From assembly GCA_963969395.1 (NCBI GenBank), contig OZ017804.1, forward strand, positions 124,001-188,000: 64,000 bases of DNA, read 5' to 3'. Within the stretch, counting starts at the first letter, position 1, and each line of letters begins with the position of its first letter. Shown in pieces: positions 34,937-46,586 of the stretch. The stretch comes from Pseudoscleropodium purum (Eukaryota > Streptophyta > Bryopsida > Hypnales > Brachytheciaceae). A program made the translations under genes and the position numbers. The notes beneath the pieces were generated by a model. It searched no databases. It had not been told where the DNA came from and saw nothing but the letters and a program-made list of their open reading frames with translations.

Positions 34937-36270
34937 TAAAGCACTATTTTGGAATTTTGCATTCTAATCTCTAATGATTTTATGAAAATTAAGACACCTT
35001 GGTCCAATATTCATTTTATTGGACCTGAGATGGTTCCGAGCCCCCTGTACCTTGAACTTGAAGCTCTCAAACATTTCCACCATTTGGAAGAGGTTCATTC
35101 AACATTAGGAGTCAAGGAGGTTTGCAATTATTCAAAGAATATTGTTGGGATGGCCTAGACTTGTTCGCATCTTATGACGCATTAAAATCCTCTTTATATG
35201 TTGTTTGCAGTAGCGTGATAAGACCTTGAATGTCTCAAGTAGTGGTGACCATGCGCACAATACTTTGTTGATGGTGTTGGAGATTTTGAGGTTGCTGTAC
35301 CAATTGGAGGGCTTCGTCATCAGCAACACGTGTAGGTGCAATTTGGCCTCACTCAGAGGTGATGATCATGGTAACCACGAAGGAAATGGGTGCATTGCCA
35401 AGCTCAACATGGGACTCAAGTTCCACCAATTCCAAACATTGGACTTTGCCAAATAGCTATTTACATAGATTACAATTAGTTACAAGTCCCTTATTACAAT
35501 CAAAGCTTCATTATAATTCACTATATTAATAAGCTAAGAGACATGTGATTTTGACCATAAATGACAAAAATTGTCCTATATAGATACTTGTCTAAAATGT
35601 ATATCATTTAGACATTAGAGCCTAGGATGAATTTTCAAACGATAATCAATACTTTGAAGGTACCCAGAAATTATGAGCTAAGAAAAATCTAGTCTTTTTA
35701 ACCTTTGAAGGTGTTCAATAATTGCAGGATGAAATATTAGTGTATGAATTTTTGGTTTGAAATTTAGGTTCACAATAATATTTCATTTTGCTATAGTTTA
35801 ATTATATTACAAGCAATGTGACTTTGGTAGATTAGGATCACATGTGCCAATAAGATAAAGCAATGTAGCATATCTACCATATAACAAGTACGGACAAATC
35901 TATTGGTTCAATAAAGTATAGCAACAAATTTTTAGAATTGGTACAAACCTTGGTAGTAGGGTTAGAAGTGCTACTTTTACTTTGTCTATTATTATGTAGT
36001 AACCTTACTAGTTTCAGTAGTAGGATCTATTTTGTAGTATATAAAGAGTGCTACCATTAGTCATATTTATTTATTACCTCTAGTTTTATTCATCTACTTT
36101 TGCATTTCTAATATTTGCTTTCTTTTATATACTAAAGAGGCTGACTATGAGTGATAGTGGAACTAGTTTCATATAATTGCATCTATTATCCAACACTAGT
36201 ATAGCATTTTCTTTTATAATTATTTAATTTAGTAGACTTCTTTGGTCAAATAGAGAGCAAAGGTTTTGAC
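34937..36270. other. Intergenic spacer, possible decayed coding fragment
   Basis: Frames at 34949-35158 and 35226-35456 lie in DNA less AT-rich than what follows and may be decayed coding sequence, but no family is recognised. 35460-36270 is AT-rich with nothing to report. Confidence 0.3.
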
Positions 36271-39200
36271 ATGTTGGAGAGTTAACAAATAGAACAGAAG
36301 ATTTACCCTATCATAGCACTAGAGTACCAACTTTTGGAAGAAATTGGGCATGGAACTAGTGCCACTATATATTTAGCACTATACTTGCCATATAAGGAGG
36401 TTGTGGCAATCAAAGCATTGGATTTGGAAAAGTGCAAGGATGATCTAATGAGTTTCTAATCTCATTGTTCTTATAGTATATTTTTCTATTCTTTAGTCTT
36501 TTTTCTTGATTCATTTTTTCCTTTCGTGGTTGAAATTCAAGGTGCTTTTTCAAGTTTTAAGTTGTATGTAACTTCTAAATATAATATGAGGTAACATTTT
36601 ATAAGAACTATGTTTATATGCATAATCATCATAGGTAGATTTGAATTTAATCCTATCAATTGGCTATTGAGAAGTAAAGGTATGCAATTTTATTAATAAT
36701 GGATTTGTAATTATTTGTGGTATTGTAGTTGTGATATGCCTCTAATTTTTTGCATTAGAAATGTATATTTCTAATGTTTCATACCACCTTAAGGTCACAT
36801 GGATGTTTCATGAAATAGTTTTGTATTCTTGGTTCAAAAATTCTTAGCAATTTTTTACTTTTGAAATATTATAGCTAAGTTCATTTGAACTACGTAGACT
36901 ATAGGTTTTCTTAATCTCAATGTTCCAGTTGTCTTAAATATTCTATAAACATTAATGGCTATAAATTTGAGCTAAATCATTAGTTGTGTGTTTGAAAAAT
37001 CATATTTACAGTAAGTAGTAAAACTCTTTGTTTATTTAATTTTAAGATTGTTATACTCTTCATAAGATTTTTAATAATTCTAAAGAAAACGTTGCATTGT
37101 TAAGATAATGAAAAGGAATTTTTTCATTATGTATGTGCTCTTTTCATAATTTTTTTAATTGACTTATTGACTTATAAGACTTTGGCAAGTCATTTGCAAA
37201 TTGCCATTGATAATAAATGGTTGAGAAGTGGCATTTTGTTTGTTCGTATATTCAATTGACATTCTTTATTGTCTTGAAGAGTTGCTTACCTCTATTTATA
37301 AGATTGTGAAAAACAACCTATAGGAATAAGTTAATTGTAAAATCAATGAACATTTTCAATTGTTAAGACTTTTATACTAAAGTTTGTCATTCTTGCAAAC
37401 TTTAACAAAATTCATTTGATTGAAAATGGTATGTTGTAGGATGTTGTTTGTCAGGAGGCAATGACAATGACCTTGATAAATCACCCCAATCTGGTGAAGG
37501 CATTTTGTTCTTTTGTTGTTGAATAAAAACTTTGAGTTGTGATGCCTTACATGGCAGGAGGGCTCTTGCCTTTACATCATGAAATCAACTTTTCTAGATG
37601 GATTTAATGAGTATGTTATTGCTATATTTCTAAAAGAAGTATTGAAGGCCTTAGAATACTTCCATGGACATGGCTACATTCATAGAGATATAAAGGTACA
37701 TTTGATAAAATTTCAAAACTTGCTTAGAATATGGTTGCTCCATATAAAAATTTATGTTTTATCATGCACTTTGAATCATACATGTTAGTACTACTTGTAT
37801 AGAGAATTTTTTTTTATCAAATAATGATCACTAAAAACTAAGTCTTTTGAGTCAAATGGTTGTTCAAATAGTTTTTAGGGATGTTATTATTTTAAGGTAC
37901 TAAGAGCTACATTTTCTTGAATTCAAATTAAGATGATACATTATTAATTTATATATAAATATAATGTGTATTTCATAGCAAGCTGGAAATATCTTGGTGG
38001 ATGAAAATGGGATTGTTAAACTAGCAAATTTTGTGTCAATGCTTGTTTGTTTGAAACAAGAGATCAGCAACAATCAAGAAATACATTTGTTGGCACTCCT
38101 TGTTGGTTAGATTTTCTTACTTTCTATTGCCATGTACTAATTATAGAAACATTTATGCTTTATTATTCAAATATGCCTCAATGTTATAACTCATTCCACT
38201 ATTTGAATTTTACTTTATTTTTTTTAATAAAACTCTTTCAACTTTTGGTGTATAAATAATCAGAGGTTGCTACATGCATCATTTCTGTAATATAAGATGT
38301 ATTTCAAGTTTAATGTAAATTATGACTTAGTTCTTCTTTTAAATTTGGATTTTACATTTGTTAAAATGGCACCAGAGGTACTAGAGCAAATGCATGGCTA
38401 CAATTCTAGGTGAGCATTTCTTTACTTGAAGATTTGTAGTTATAGGGATTTTCCAAAATACCCTTCTTTTCATATTTAATAAAGAAATCATATATATATA
38501 TATAAGAGGATGAAATATGAGGATCATAAAATCTTTTTAATTACAATACTCTTTCAATATATTATTAGTGCTTATTGGTGTTATTTAAGAATTAGTAAAT
38601 GAATATGATTGGCAAATATGCTTGTAGTTTGTTATTACAATTTTACATTGTAGTTATCTTAGATAATTTTTTTCTAAATGAACTTTTCAATTCAAGATGA
38701 AAAACAACCAACTTTTTTCTTTTTTTCTTTCCAATTATTTATAAATCTACAAAATATGAATCCTTTGATAAAAATTGCAAAGTTGATGAGGTAAAATATT
38801 GTGAAAGTATGTTTGTAATATTAGAAGGGGTTTACTAAAAATTAGACCCTCTGTTCATGTAAAAATGGACTAAAATCTAACTTGATAGTCTTGGATTGAT
38901 TATGATTATTTTTTATTGTCCCTTTGTAGTTCTAACATATGGTCCTTCGGAATTACTGCTGTGGAGCTTGCCTATGGTCACGCACCATTTTCAAGTTTTC
39001 CTCTTGCAAAAGTAACATCTACAAAACGATTTATACTCATGATGAAAGTTGAAAGGAAATAGATGGAACTAGAATTACATTTAGAATTACTATTCTTTGT
39101 CGTTTATCATTTTTGCAACTTATAACATGAATTCTTGATTCAAATTATAATGATGACAATAAAAAATGCGCCTCCAAAACTTGACTAAAATCATAATAAT

Positions 39201-39545
39201 GTTTGGTTCTCTAAAGTAAGAAACAAACCAACAATTATTTACAGTTGTTGCACATTACATGTCTATCAAGTATTGTCAACAATCAAGTCTTTGGGGTGGA
39301 GATTTGCTTGTTCTTCTAAGGATTGCAAGTTATTCAAAGACTAACAATTGCATTTTTACTTTGCATAGTCTTTCAAAGAAATGATTGTGATGTGTTTGGT
39401 TAAAAACTCTACCAAATGCCCAATTGTAGAGAAGCTACTTAAACATTCATTTTTCAAGCAAGCCCACAAAATTGACTACATCCGTTAATGTGTTCTTCAT
39501 GGCCTTCTATCTCTAAGAGTGCAATACAAAAAATTGAATTTAGAC
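36271..39545 (+). pseudogene. STE20/GCK-like protein kinase pseudogene, catalytic-domain exons
   Basis: The exons encode a plant STE20/GCK-type kinase in order. E1 (36271-36447): YQLLEEIGHGTSATIYLAL, then VVAIKALDLEKC with the ATP-binding Lys. E2 (37440-37695): INHPNLVKAFCSFVV, VVMPYMAGG and GYIHRDIK. E3 (37979-38106): AGNILVDENGIVKLANF, then QSRNTFVGTPCW. E4 (38366-38409): MAPEVLEQMHGYNS. E5 (38930-39011): NIWSFGITAVELAYGHAPF. E6 (39150-39188): TIKNAPPKLD. E7 (39369-about 39545): SFKEMIVMCLVKN and VEKLLKHSFFKQA. Defects: TAA 36283, TAA 37524, TGA 37533, a +1 shift near 37560, DFG reduced to NF with a frameshift, TAA 39188-proximal and TAA 39486, an AT instead of GT donor after E1, and no AG before E4. 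The C-terminal exons lie beyond the 7-kb intron. Confidence 0.9.
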
Positions 39546-42496
39546 ATATAAAACAATTATCTTCATATTCATTTGAAAGTCTTATAGATCTTAATGCTTT
39601 TTAAAATTAGTTATATGTTTCACCAAGTTTATATATGGTAGTAAATACTTTATGTATTAATAAAAATTAAAAATTTTCAATGCAATAATTTTGATATATA
39701 AACCTACCAATCAAAATTGACTAGGTTTCTTCTTGTAGAATATGGACATGGTGCGATATGCACAACAAAATATAAGTTTTGATGGGAAAAATGAGAGGTC
39801 CCGGGTTTATGAAAAAGCATACTTTATCTTTTGGCTAATAATTCCTATCTTCTTCTAAAGCCCTAGCATCTATTAACCCCTAAAGGACCTGCATGCGTTT
39901 TTCGGACTTATAACTTTTGGAGGCAGGTGCATGTGAGGTGAGAATTTGCTTATTGAGGCCAATTTTTTTTGACAAGGTGTAGTCAATGAATATCTATCCA
40001 TAGGACAAAATTTCATAGAATTTAAGAAGGGTAGTGAAAAGTTATGATGGAAAAGGTTGTTTGTTTTTCAACTAGGGCAACGAGGGCATGCACATTTACA
40101 CTATAGTCAAAATTTGGAAAAGGTGCCCACAATGATGAGGGTAGCAGAAAGGGTAGGGTTCCTCAACATATGTTGACTGGGTCCCAAAATGGGTTTCACC
40201 TAACATAGGGCAATCCAATTCAATGCACCCTCTGACCCATTTCAAGACTAGTTCTTAGGTGGCTGGGTTAGCTGAAATAAGAAGTCATGGACAATATAAC
40301 CGCCACATCTAAGTTCATACATCCTAGGTACTTTAGAAAAACTGCCAAAAAAAATTCTTACACACTAAGAAGGTAGGGAAATCTTGATTTCATGACACAA
40401 ATACATCTTCCAATTCAATGCAAAGCACCTTTTTTTTATAAGATTTCAAATTCATCATAATGTGTGGAGATTCCTACTGAAATTCTGATTCTCTTTACAC
40501 AAACTACCAAATTTTGTTCAAAATTTGAAATTCAAATATAATCTATTATTAACAATAGAAAGCGGCATTCCTCCTATGAATTGAAAGCAACCATAAACAA
40601 CTAACATAATAGCTATATCAAATTCAAAATAGCCACCAATTTGCGAATGCAATCAACAAGGAGAAAAAATTCCAACAACTCTATAGAAGTCTATAACTAC
40701 AAGGTGTGCCTTGTTTCCCAATCACACATGCATACAAGCAACTCTAAAATTTTAGACATCAAATCACACTTTCAACTTCCAAGTATGGATGGCTCCAATT
40801 TAGTGAAGGTGTCATCTATTTCACAGTGCATTGAGAGTGAATCACCTAGTGTTACAGAAATCAGCAGCTTGAGGGATCTTAGTAATTTAGGGGATAGTCT
40901 CCAAACCTCCACCTTCATCATTAAGTCTAGGCAGCTAGGGAATGTAGTTCTTGTCACAACTAATTTGCAAGAGGGAGGAGTTGTACCAAGTTTCACTGCT
41001 GAATTTGAGGAGGGAGGAGCTTCAAGAAGTGGTATAGATCAGCACCTTCCACTCATTCAACCTCTCCAGCTCCTACAAGAAGAATTGAGATTGTTACTAA
41101 TAGAACGTGAGGGGACCAGTTCTCTCCAAGTCTCATGAATTGTGGCATTGCTAGACACAGATTAGTTGAGTTCTTTGCCTATCAGAAAGGAGACATCAAA
41201 GTGGCTACTAATTCCAACAGTTGTAAACTACAAACACCATTCTATAGACAAGTTTCTCATACTCTAGGTTGGAGAGAAAGAAGGCAGTTTCATCCCACCA
41301 TTCACAGCTTCATCAAGTGCATGTGGCTAGATCTGTCTGCAAAAACTAGTGTAGCAAGAGCAAAACGAAATGGGTAGACTTTCAAGGTTATTAAAGCAAA
41401 AATGGGTATGTCATCTACTTACTTTTACTTAGTCATGTCACCATTTGCAATTTTGACCTTTTGTAGGATTGTAACTATTGGTTGTATATTACTACCAGCA
41501 TGCTTTACCTTAAAGATATATAGCAAATAATGCCATTGAAAACAGATAACTATTGGCCTTGCTATATAGACTAAAATTTTCAAATTTCACTGCAGCCTTA
41601 TAGATGTAGATGAAGTAATGAACTTGCACTACAGTCAATGTTGTTTTGCATACAAGCTAGTATTATGAACAAGAAATGTAAATGATTGATTGATATTGCT
41701 GAATCACTTCTTTTTGCTGGTAGCTCACATGGGATGACTTGCTTCCACACCATAGTGCAAGGATTGATGCAAACAGGCATGTCATTGAAGTAGAGAGAAA
41801 TATCCTTTTTGATGAGCAACTTCCACTCTCTACATGGTGCACAATGAGTCCAAGTAGAAGCCACAAACAAAGTGATGAAAAAGTGCTTCCAACATTGGAG
41901 CGTAGCTGCACCAATGGACAAGTTCAACACACCTGCTGCAAACAAGACTGCATCCACTCATCTCTTGCAACTAGCCTTGACTGTAACAATGGAGCTTGCA
42001 TCACGTGTCGTAGTCGAGGTAGCCAAACGACAACATACAGCTAGCCGCACCCCGCAACCCTGTCAATCAATGGCACTCAATTTAAACTCAGCTGCCCAAC
42101 ATCAATCCTCCCAATGCCCCTTACATCACAACTGGTCGGATCAAGCACCTTGACATTGCTAATCCTAGCGACCCCAACACTATTCATCTCAACTACCCTT
42201 GTATTGGCTGGAGTAGGCAACCCGACATCGATCCTCCCTATGACATGTACATGGCAATTAGCTAGATTAGACACCCCGACATTGCTAATCGCGGTGACCC
42301 CAACATCGGCTGGAGCAAGCAACCCGAGATCGATGAGGAAGGTGAATCCAGCATTGGCCAAATCAGACCCTACTTGATCGATTAACTCCAACATGAAGGT
42401 AGAGTCCCCAACATCGGGGCAATCAAGCACCCTAACATTGATTCAACCCGAACAAACAACATTGACCAAAGCGTACAAGCTACAACAAACTCAACA
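39546..42496. other. Kinase intron, left part; unrecognised frames
   Basis: By position this is intron of the kinase pseudogene. Frames at 40641-41138 (165 codons, Ser/Leu-rich) and 41135-41377 overlap by four bases and are open, but match no domain I know. 42099-42330 holds two diverged copies of a unit of about 115 bp with CCCGACATCGATCCTCCC and GACATTGCTAATC words, a minisatellite read through by ORFs on both strands. This DNA is less AT-rich than the flanking intron, so it probably belongs to the inserted element. Confidence 0.35.
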
Positions 42497-42982
42497 TTGT
42501 ATGCAGGTAAGGAGCTTCCACATCGATCCATTGCTCTTGTTTTCTCAATGTATATAGAATTGACCTTACTTCCCAACCATACTCGCAATGCACCTTGGAT
42601 TATTGATCTTGTAGAGATGGAGATTGGAGATGCTACTGAAGATTTTAACATCATGCAAGATGAAGACTTATCAAGTGGTGGTCAAGAGTCCTCGTGTGAC
42701 GATCACTTTTCTGATTCAAATGATGACACCTCCAACGATGAACATGAAGAAATCAACAATGATGAGTGGCCACCAAAGATGATGCACTCAATTGCAAGAC
42801 TACCAAGATCAAGAACAAAATTCAAACATAAGCAGCGAAGGAGTGACCATCTAGACATCGACGACCACAGAGACAAAATAGGCGGGGAATTGCAAATCCT
42901 TCACCATTTGGGTGGGACAGAAGATTGGATGCCTTACCATTTGGGCAAAGAAAATGAAGAGCTAGACCCTACAGCTCACTAG
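42497..42982 (+). CDS. Acidic N-terminal fragment, probably of the piggyBac-type gene
   Basis: A 161-codon open frame contains an acidic Asp/Glu/Ser region (IMQDEDLSSGGQESSCDDHF onward) followed by a basic stretch (RSRTKFKHKQRR). Acidic, disordered N-termini precede the catalytic domain in piggyBac transposases. The frame is not in phase with the transposase block at 43266, and 42983-43265 lies between them, so they are separated by an intron, an insertion or a frameshift. Assignment is by position only. Confidence 0.35.
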   Translation: MYAGKELPHRSIALVFSMYIELTLLPNHTRNAPWIIDLVEMEIGDATEDFNIMQDEDLSSGGQESSCDDHFSDSNDDTSNDEHEEINNDEWPPKMMHSIARLPRSRTKFKHKQRRSDHLDIDDHRDKIGGELQILHHLGGTEDWMPYHLGKENEELDPTAH

Positions 42983-43265
42983 ACTCTATACCTGACCACA
43001 ATAGTTGGTCGGCCCCTCCACTTGGCCACTGCAGTAGCATGCTAGAGCTTGTAGCCGCGTGAGGCAACTAGCAAGGGATAGGAAGGCCACCATGCTTGTA
43101 GCGGACAATGACTCCGAGGCGGCTCCACCAATATCGAAATGCCCCGTGGTGGGATGGGAGGCTAAAACCACACACGCCAATCTTCGGGTACATTTTTTGT
43201 GAGACTCCCTTCCTCCTGGCCCAATACCTGTAGATAGGGTCCTCCAAGGCCTAGTAGAGGATTGA

Positions 43266-44981
43266 GTGCAACCATTTGCAAATGTAGATTTTGGAGATGA
43301 GAGGTATTCCTCAAAGCTAAACAAGCCAAGGAGTGAAAATGATGAAATCGATGGGCAAAACAATTTTGAGGGCAATGGAAGTGATAGTGGCCATGACAGA
43401 GATCCAGGTAATCTAAATGGTGTTAAATATGTTTTCAGAGAATCAACATGGACTAGATCTCATTCAACATACTCCCCTAAACATCATGTATTTGTTGGCA
43501 TGCCTTGCCCTAGTAGATATTTCTGTAGGATGCTAACATTCCTATCACTGTTTTCATTATTTTGGCCCTACAATCTTTTACAAAAGATTGTGATTGAAAC
43601 AAACCGATATGCAAAGGCGCTAGATGAGCATGGAATTGCACTTAGAGGAGCAACATAGGAGCCTTTGACCGTGGTGGCTTTGAAGGCATATTTGGCGGTG
43701 TACATATTCCTTGGATTGAAGAGACAACCAAATGTAAAGACCTATTGGACAAAAAAAGGTTCTTTCATCCATTGTCTTCAAATTTCTCAAATTTTTACTC
43801 GTTTTAGGTTTCAAGCAATCACAAGATGTCTTTATATTACAAATCCCGCTAGTTATGTAAGAAAGAAGGAACCACTGGGCTATGACAAAATGGGCCAAGT
43901 TTGTTGGTTAGTGAATGACATAAGGGACAATTTCAAGCAAAATTGGACTCTAGGAAAATACCTCACTATAGATGAGATGATGATTAGATTCAAAGGTTCA
44001 TATTGTCCAGCTAGACAATACATGCCTAAAAAAATACAAAAATGGAGCATTAAAGTGTGGTGCCTAGTGGATTCAATGTCAAAGTACATATATACTTTTG
44101 ATATTTATTGTGGAACAATTCCACAAGTAGGTGGTGATGACGTGCCATTGATAATTTGTGGAGAGCCTAGATTAGCCCACAATGTGGTTATGGATTTAGT
44201 ACAAGGCCTTGAAGGGAAGGGTCATGTTCTTGTCACGGATAATTTATTTTTTAGCATTGGTTTATTTAGAGAGTTGGCCACTATCAACATCTATGCCACC
44301 AGGACAATTAGGTGTAATCATGTAGGTTTACCTTTTGAATTAAAGACATTGAAGGATTGGAAAAACTCTCTCCAAGGTATAATACAATGGAAAATGCAAG
44401 AGAGTAGGGGAATGAAATGTGTCCTTTGGGAAGACAAAAGGCCTATCCTCCTAATTTCTACCCATGCTTTGCCTGTGGAATTTCCTTGTGTCCCAATACC
44501 AATGGTGCCTCGGCAGAATGAAGCTGTGAGAAATCCCATCCCTAATTCTCCGGTGCACTTAGAATACACCACTCACATGAGGGGTGTGGATGTGGCGGAT
44601 CAATTGCGGGCATCATATACATGTTAAAGTAGATCACATAAGTGGTGGCACGGTATTTTTGCCTTCCTTGTAGACACAACAATGGTCAACATGTACATTT
44701 TGTACCAAGGCATATTGTGGGCACAAGATTGTGGCCAAACTCCAATGACCCATTTACAATTCAAGTCAAATTTGTATGATGATGCTCTTTTATAAAACTG
44801 GATTGGACATAAGATGGATGTTGAGGAAGATCCAAGGAAATATTTGCCAATATGGACTCGACAACACGGCCCTTGTTTTCTTTACGGGTTTAGATCTTAT
44901 CACCACTGTTGTCATGCCCACAATAGAGTATATCTATGCCTAAACCATGGTTGCTTTGAAGAGTTTCATTATGGGCCCTGA
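43266..44981 (+). pseudogene. piggyBac-type transposase, near complete, three nonsense codons
   Basis: One frame runs 43266-44981 (about 572 codons) with stops only at TAG 43656, TAA 44625 and TAA 44793 and no indel seen. It has the DDE_Tnp_1_7 (piggyBac) signature: RYAKALDEHG and LKAYLAVYIFLGLKRQPNV near the start; LTIDEMMIRFKG (Asp at 43971); then VLVTDNLFFSIGLF (Asp at 44238); and MRGVDVADQLRASY (Asp at 44589 and 44598), matching the three catalytic Asp of the family. The end has a Cys/His-rich segment (HHCCHAHNRVYLCLNHGC), like the family's C-terminal zinc-binding domain. The first stop lies where a Trp is usual. Flanking TTAA sites and terminal repeats were not found. It sits in an intron of the kinase pseudogene, same strand. 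Confidence 0.85.
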
Positions 44982-46586
44982 AACCATGGAGGTGGCCATC
45001 ATCTACAACCCTAAAACATGTGACGGTATGATGTTTTTATTTCCTTTACAATTAGGATGGTCACTTTTTTTTTATCATCACATTTTCTTTTACTCTCATT
45101 TATTTTCTTTCCTTAATCATTTTTTTGAAGACTCCTACCATTTTTTTCCTTTTATCCATTTTTAATTTTCATGAAGGCATTCTATTTGAATTTTATTTTC
45201 TTTACAAATTATTTCTAATCTCTACCAATTTTTTTCTTGTTTTTCTTCTTTAGTTTCCCTCCATTCATATTTTTCTCTTCCTTCTTTTTCATTTTTCATA
45301 TTGGAAATTATTCACAGTGTTTTATCTTTCAAAAAATACCTCATTTTTATTGCCAAAAAATCCACTCACCTTACTTACCTATTTCTCTTGGTGCATTTTG
45401 TAGCTCATTCTAATATACTTCTTAGAGCAGCCAACAAGCATGTTGTAATCCTTGGAGACCTAATTGTTTAAGGACTGAGCCCACAGCCATATCCTTCAAA
45501 CCCCCTCCACTAGTTTCCCTACCTCTTCCCTAAACCCTCCTCCATGTTCCTTCTACCTCTCTCACAGTTCCCCACCTCCTTCTCTAGTCCTCCCCTCCAT
45601 TCCCCATGTCCGTTTCCCCTTTCCCTCCTCGTTCTCCTCCGCTCCCCCCCTCCATTTACTTTTGTTCCTTTCCACTCCTCCTCCCTTCATTATTGTTCCC
45701 CTCCGCTTCCCCCTCCCTTCGGCTCCCCTCCTCCATTCTCTCTACCCCTCCTCCTCTGATCCTTCTTGACGTGGCAACCAACAACAAGCCCGCTTTGGGA
45801 AGGGGGCCTAAGGCCACATGCCTCAATACGAGCCTTGACTCACTTAGGGGAGGGTACAATACCCTTGGGGTTTAGGATAATCTGGGAGTCAGAAGTCCCT
45901 TTTTTCTCTTGGTAATTTGTTGGCAGAGGGTTTAGGGTTTAGGGTCAAGTCACTCACTTGGGATTTTCACACTAAGAACCCTCTTTTCACCCTACTCTAA
46001 CAAGCAATAGGAATTGAAATCTTTTTAGCATGGAGAACATGATGCTAAAGGTGGTGACCATTCAATTTTGGGAAAAACACCTATATGAAGAAGAAAATCT
46101 CTTCTAAACATTGCAAGTGTATACCTTTTTGGCTCAAACATATTTGAACATTTCAATTTTTTCCTATATGTTATCCAATCTCAAGTGACTTGAACTTTTT
46201 GAAAAATGTACCTTGCTTACTATGAACAATGAATCCAAAGAAGCTCAAGTGACATAAACAATTTTGAGGGTGAATCAATTGTTGTGAAGTGTAGCTGCCG
46301 AAAATTTTCAAGCACTCAAAATAGTGTTTTGAGCACCTAAAATCGTAATTTCTTGCAATCCATACGGTCAAACCTCCCCAAAAAATTTCCACATATTTCT
46401 AAACTACCCTACTATAAGATCCTACAGTTAGATGCAATAGAATTTGATTCCATTTTTTTCCCTCCTTGCACTAGAAGTAGCACTTTTGAAGCATTTTTGA
46501 TGGAAACATTGTCAAGGAACTTTAGGGTTAAATGTATCTCTTTTCTAGTTTCTATGTCATATTTTTGTATTTTTTCTTTGAAAATT
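44982..46586. other. Kinase intron, right part, with pyrimidine tract
   Basis: It contains a 260-bp CT-rich tract (separate entry) and GGGTTTAGGGTTTAGGG at 45928-45944. Nothing coding is supported before the kinase exon near 46587. Confidence 0.35.
45500..45760 (+). repeat. Long homopyrimidine-rich (CT) tract
   Basis: For about 260 bp the plus strand is almost all C and T (TTCCC, CCTCC and CTCC words). ORFs on both strands here are by-products of the composition. Such tracts can form triplex DNA. Confidence 0.7.

Noticed and set aside
42077..42430. Open frames on both strands
   Set aside because: Both are translations of a two-unit minisatellite.
43620..44572. Minus-strand ORFs under the transposase
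   Set aside because: They are antisense shadows of the piggyBac-type frame.
45544..45875. Pro/Ser-rich ORFs
   Set aside because: They are produced by the homopyrimidine tract.
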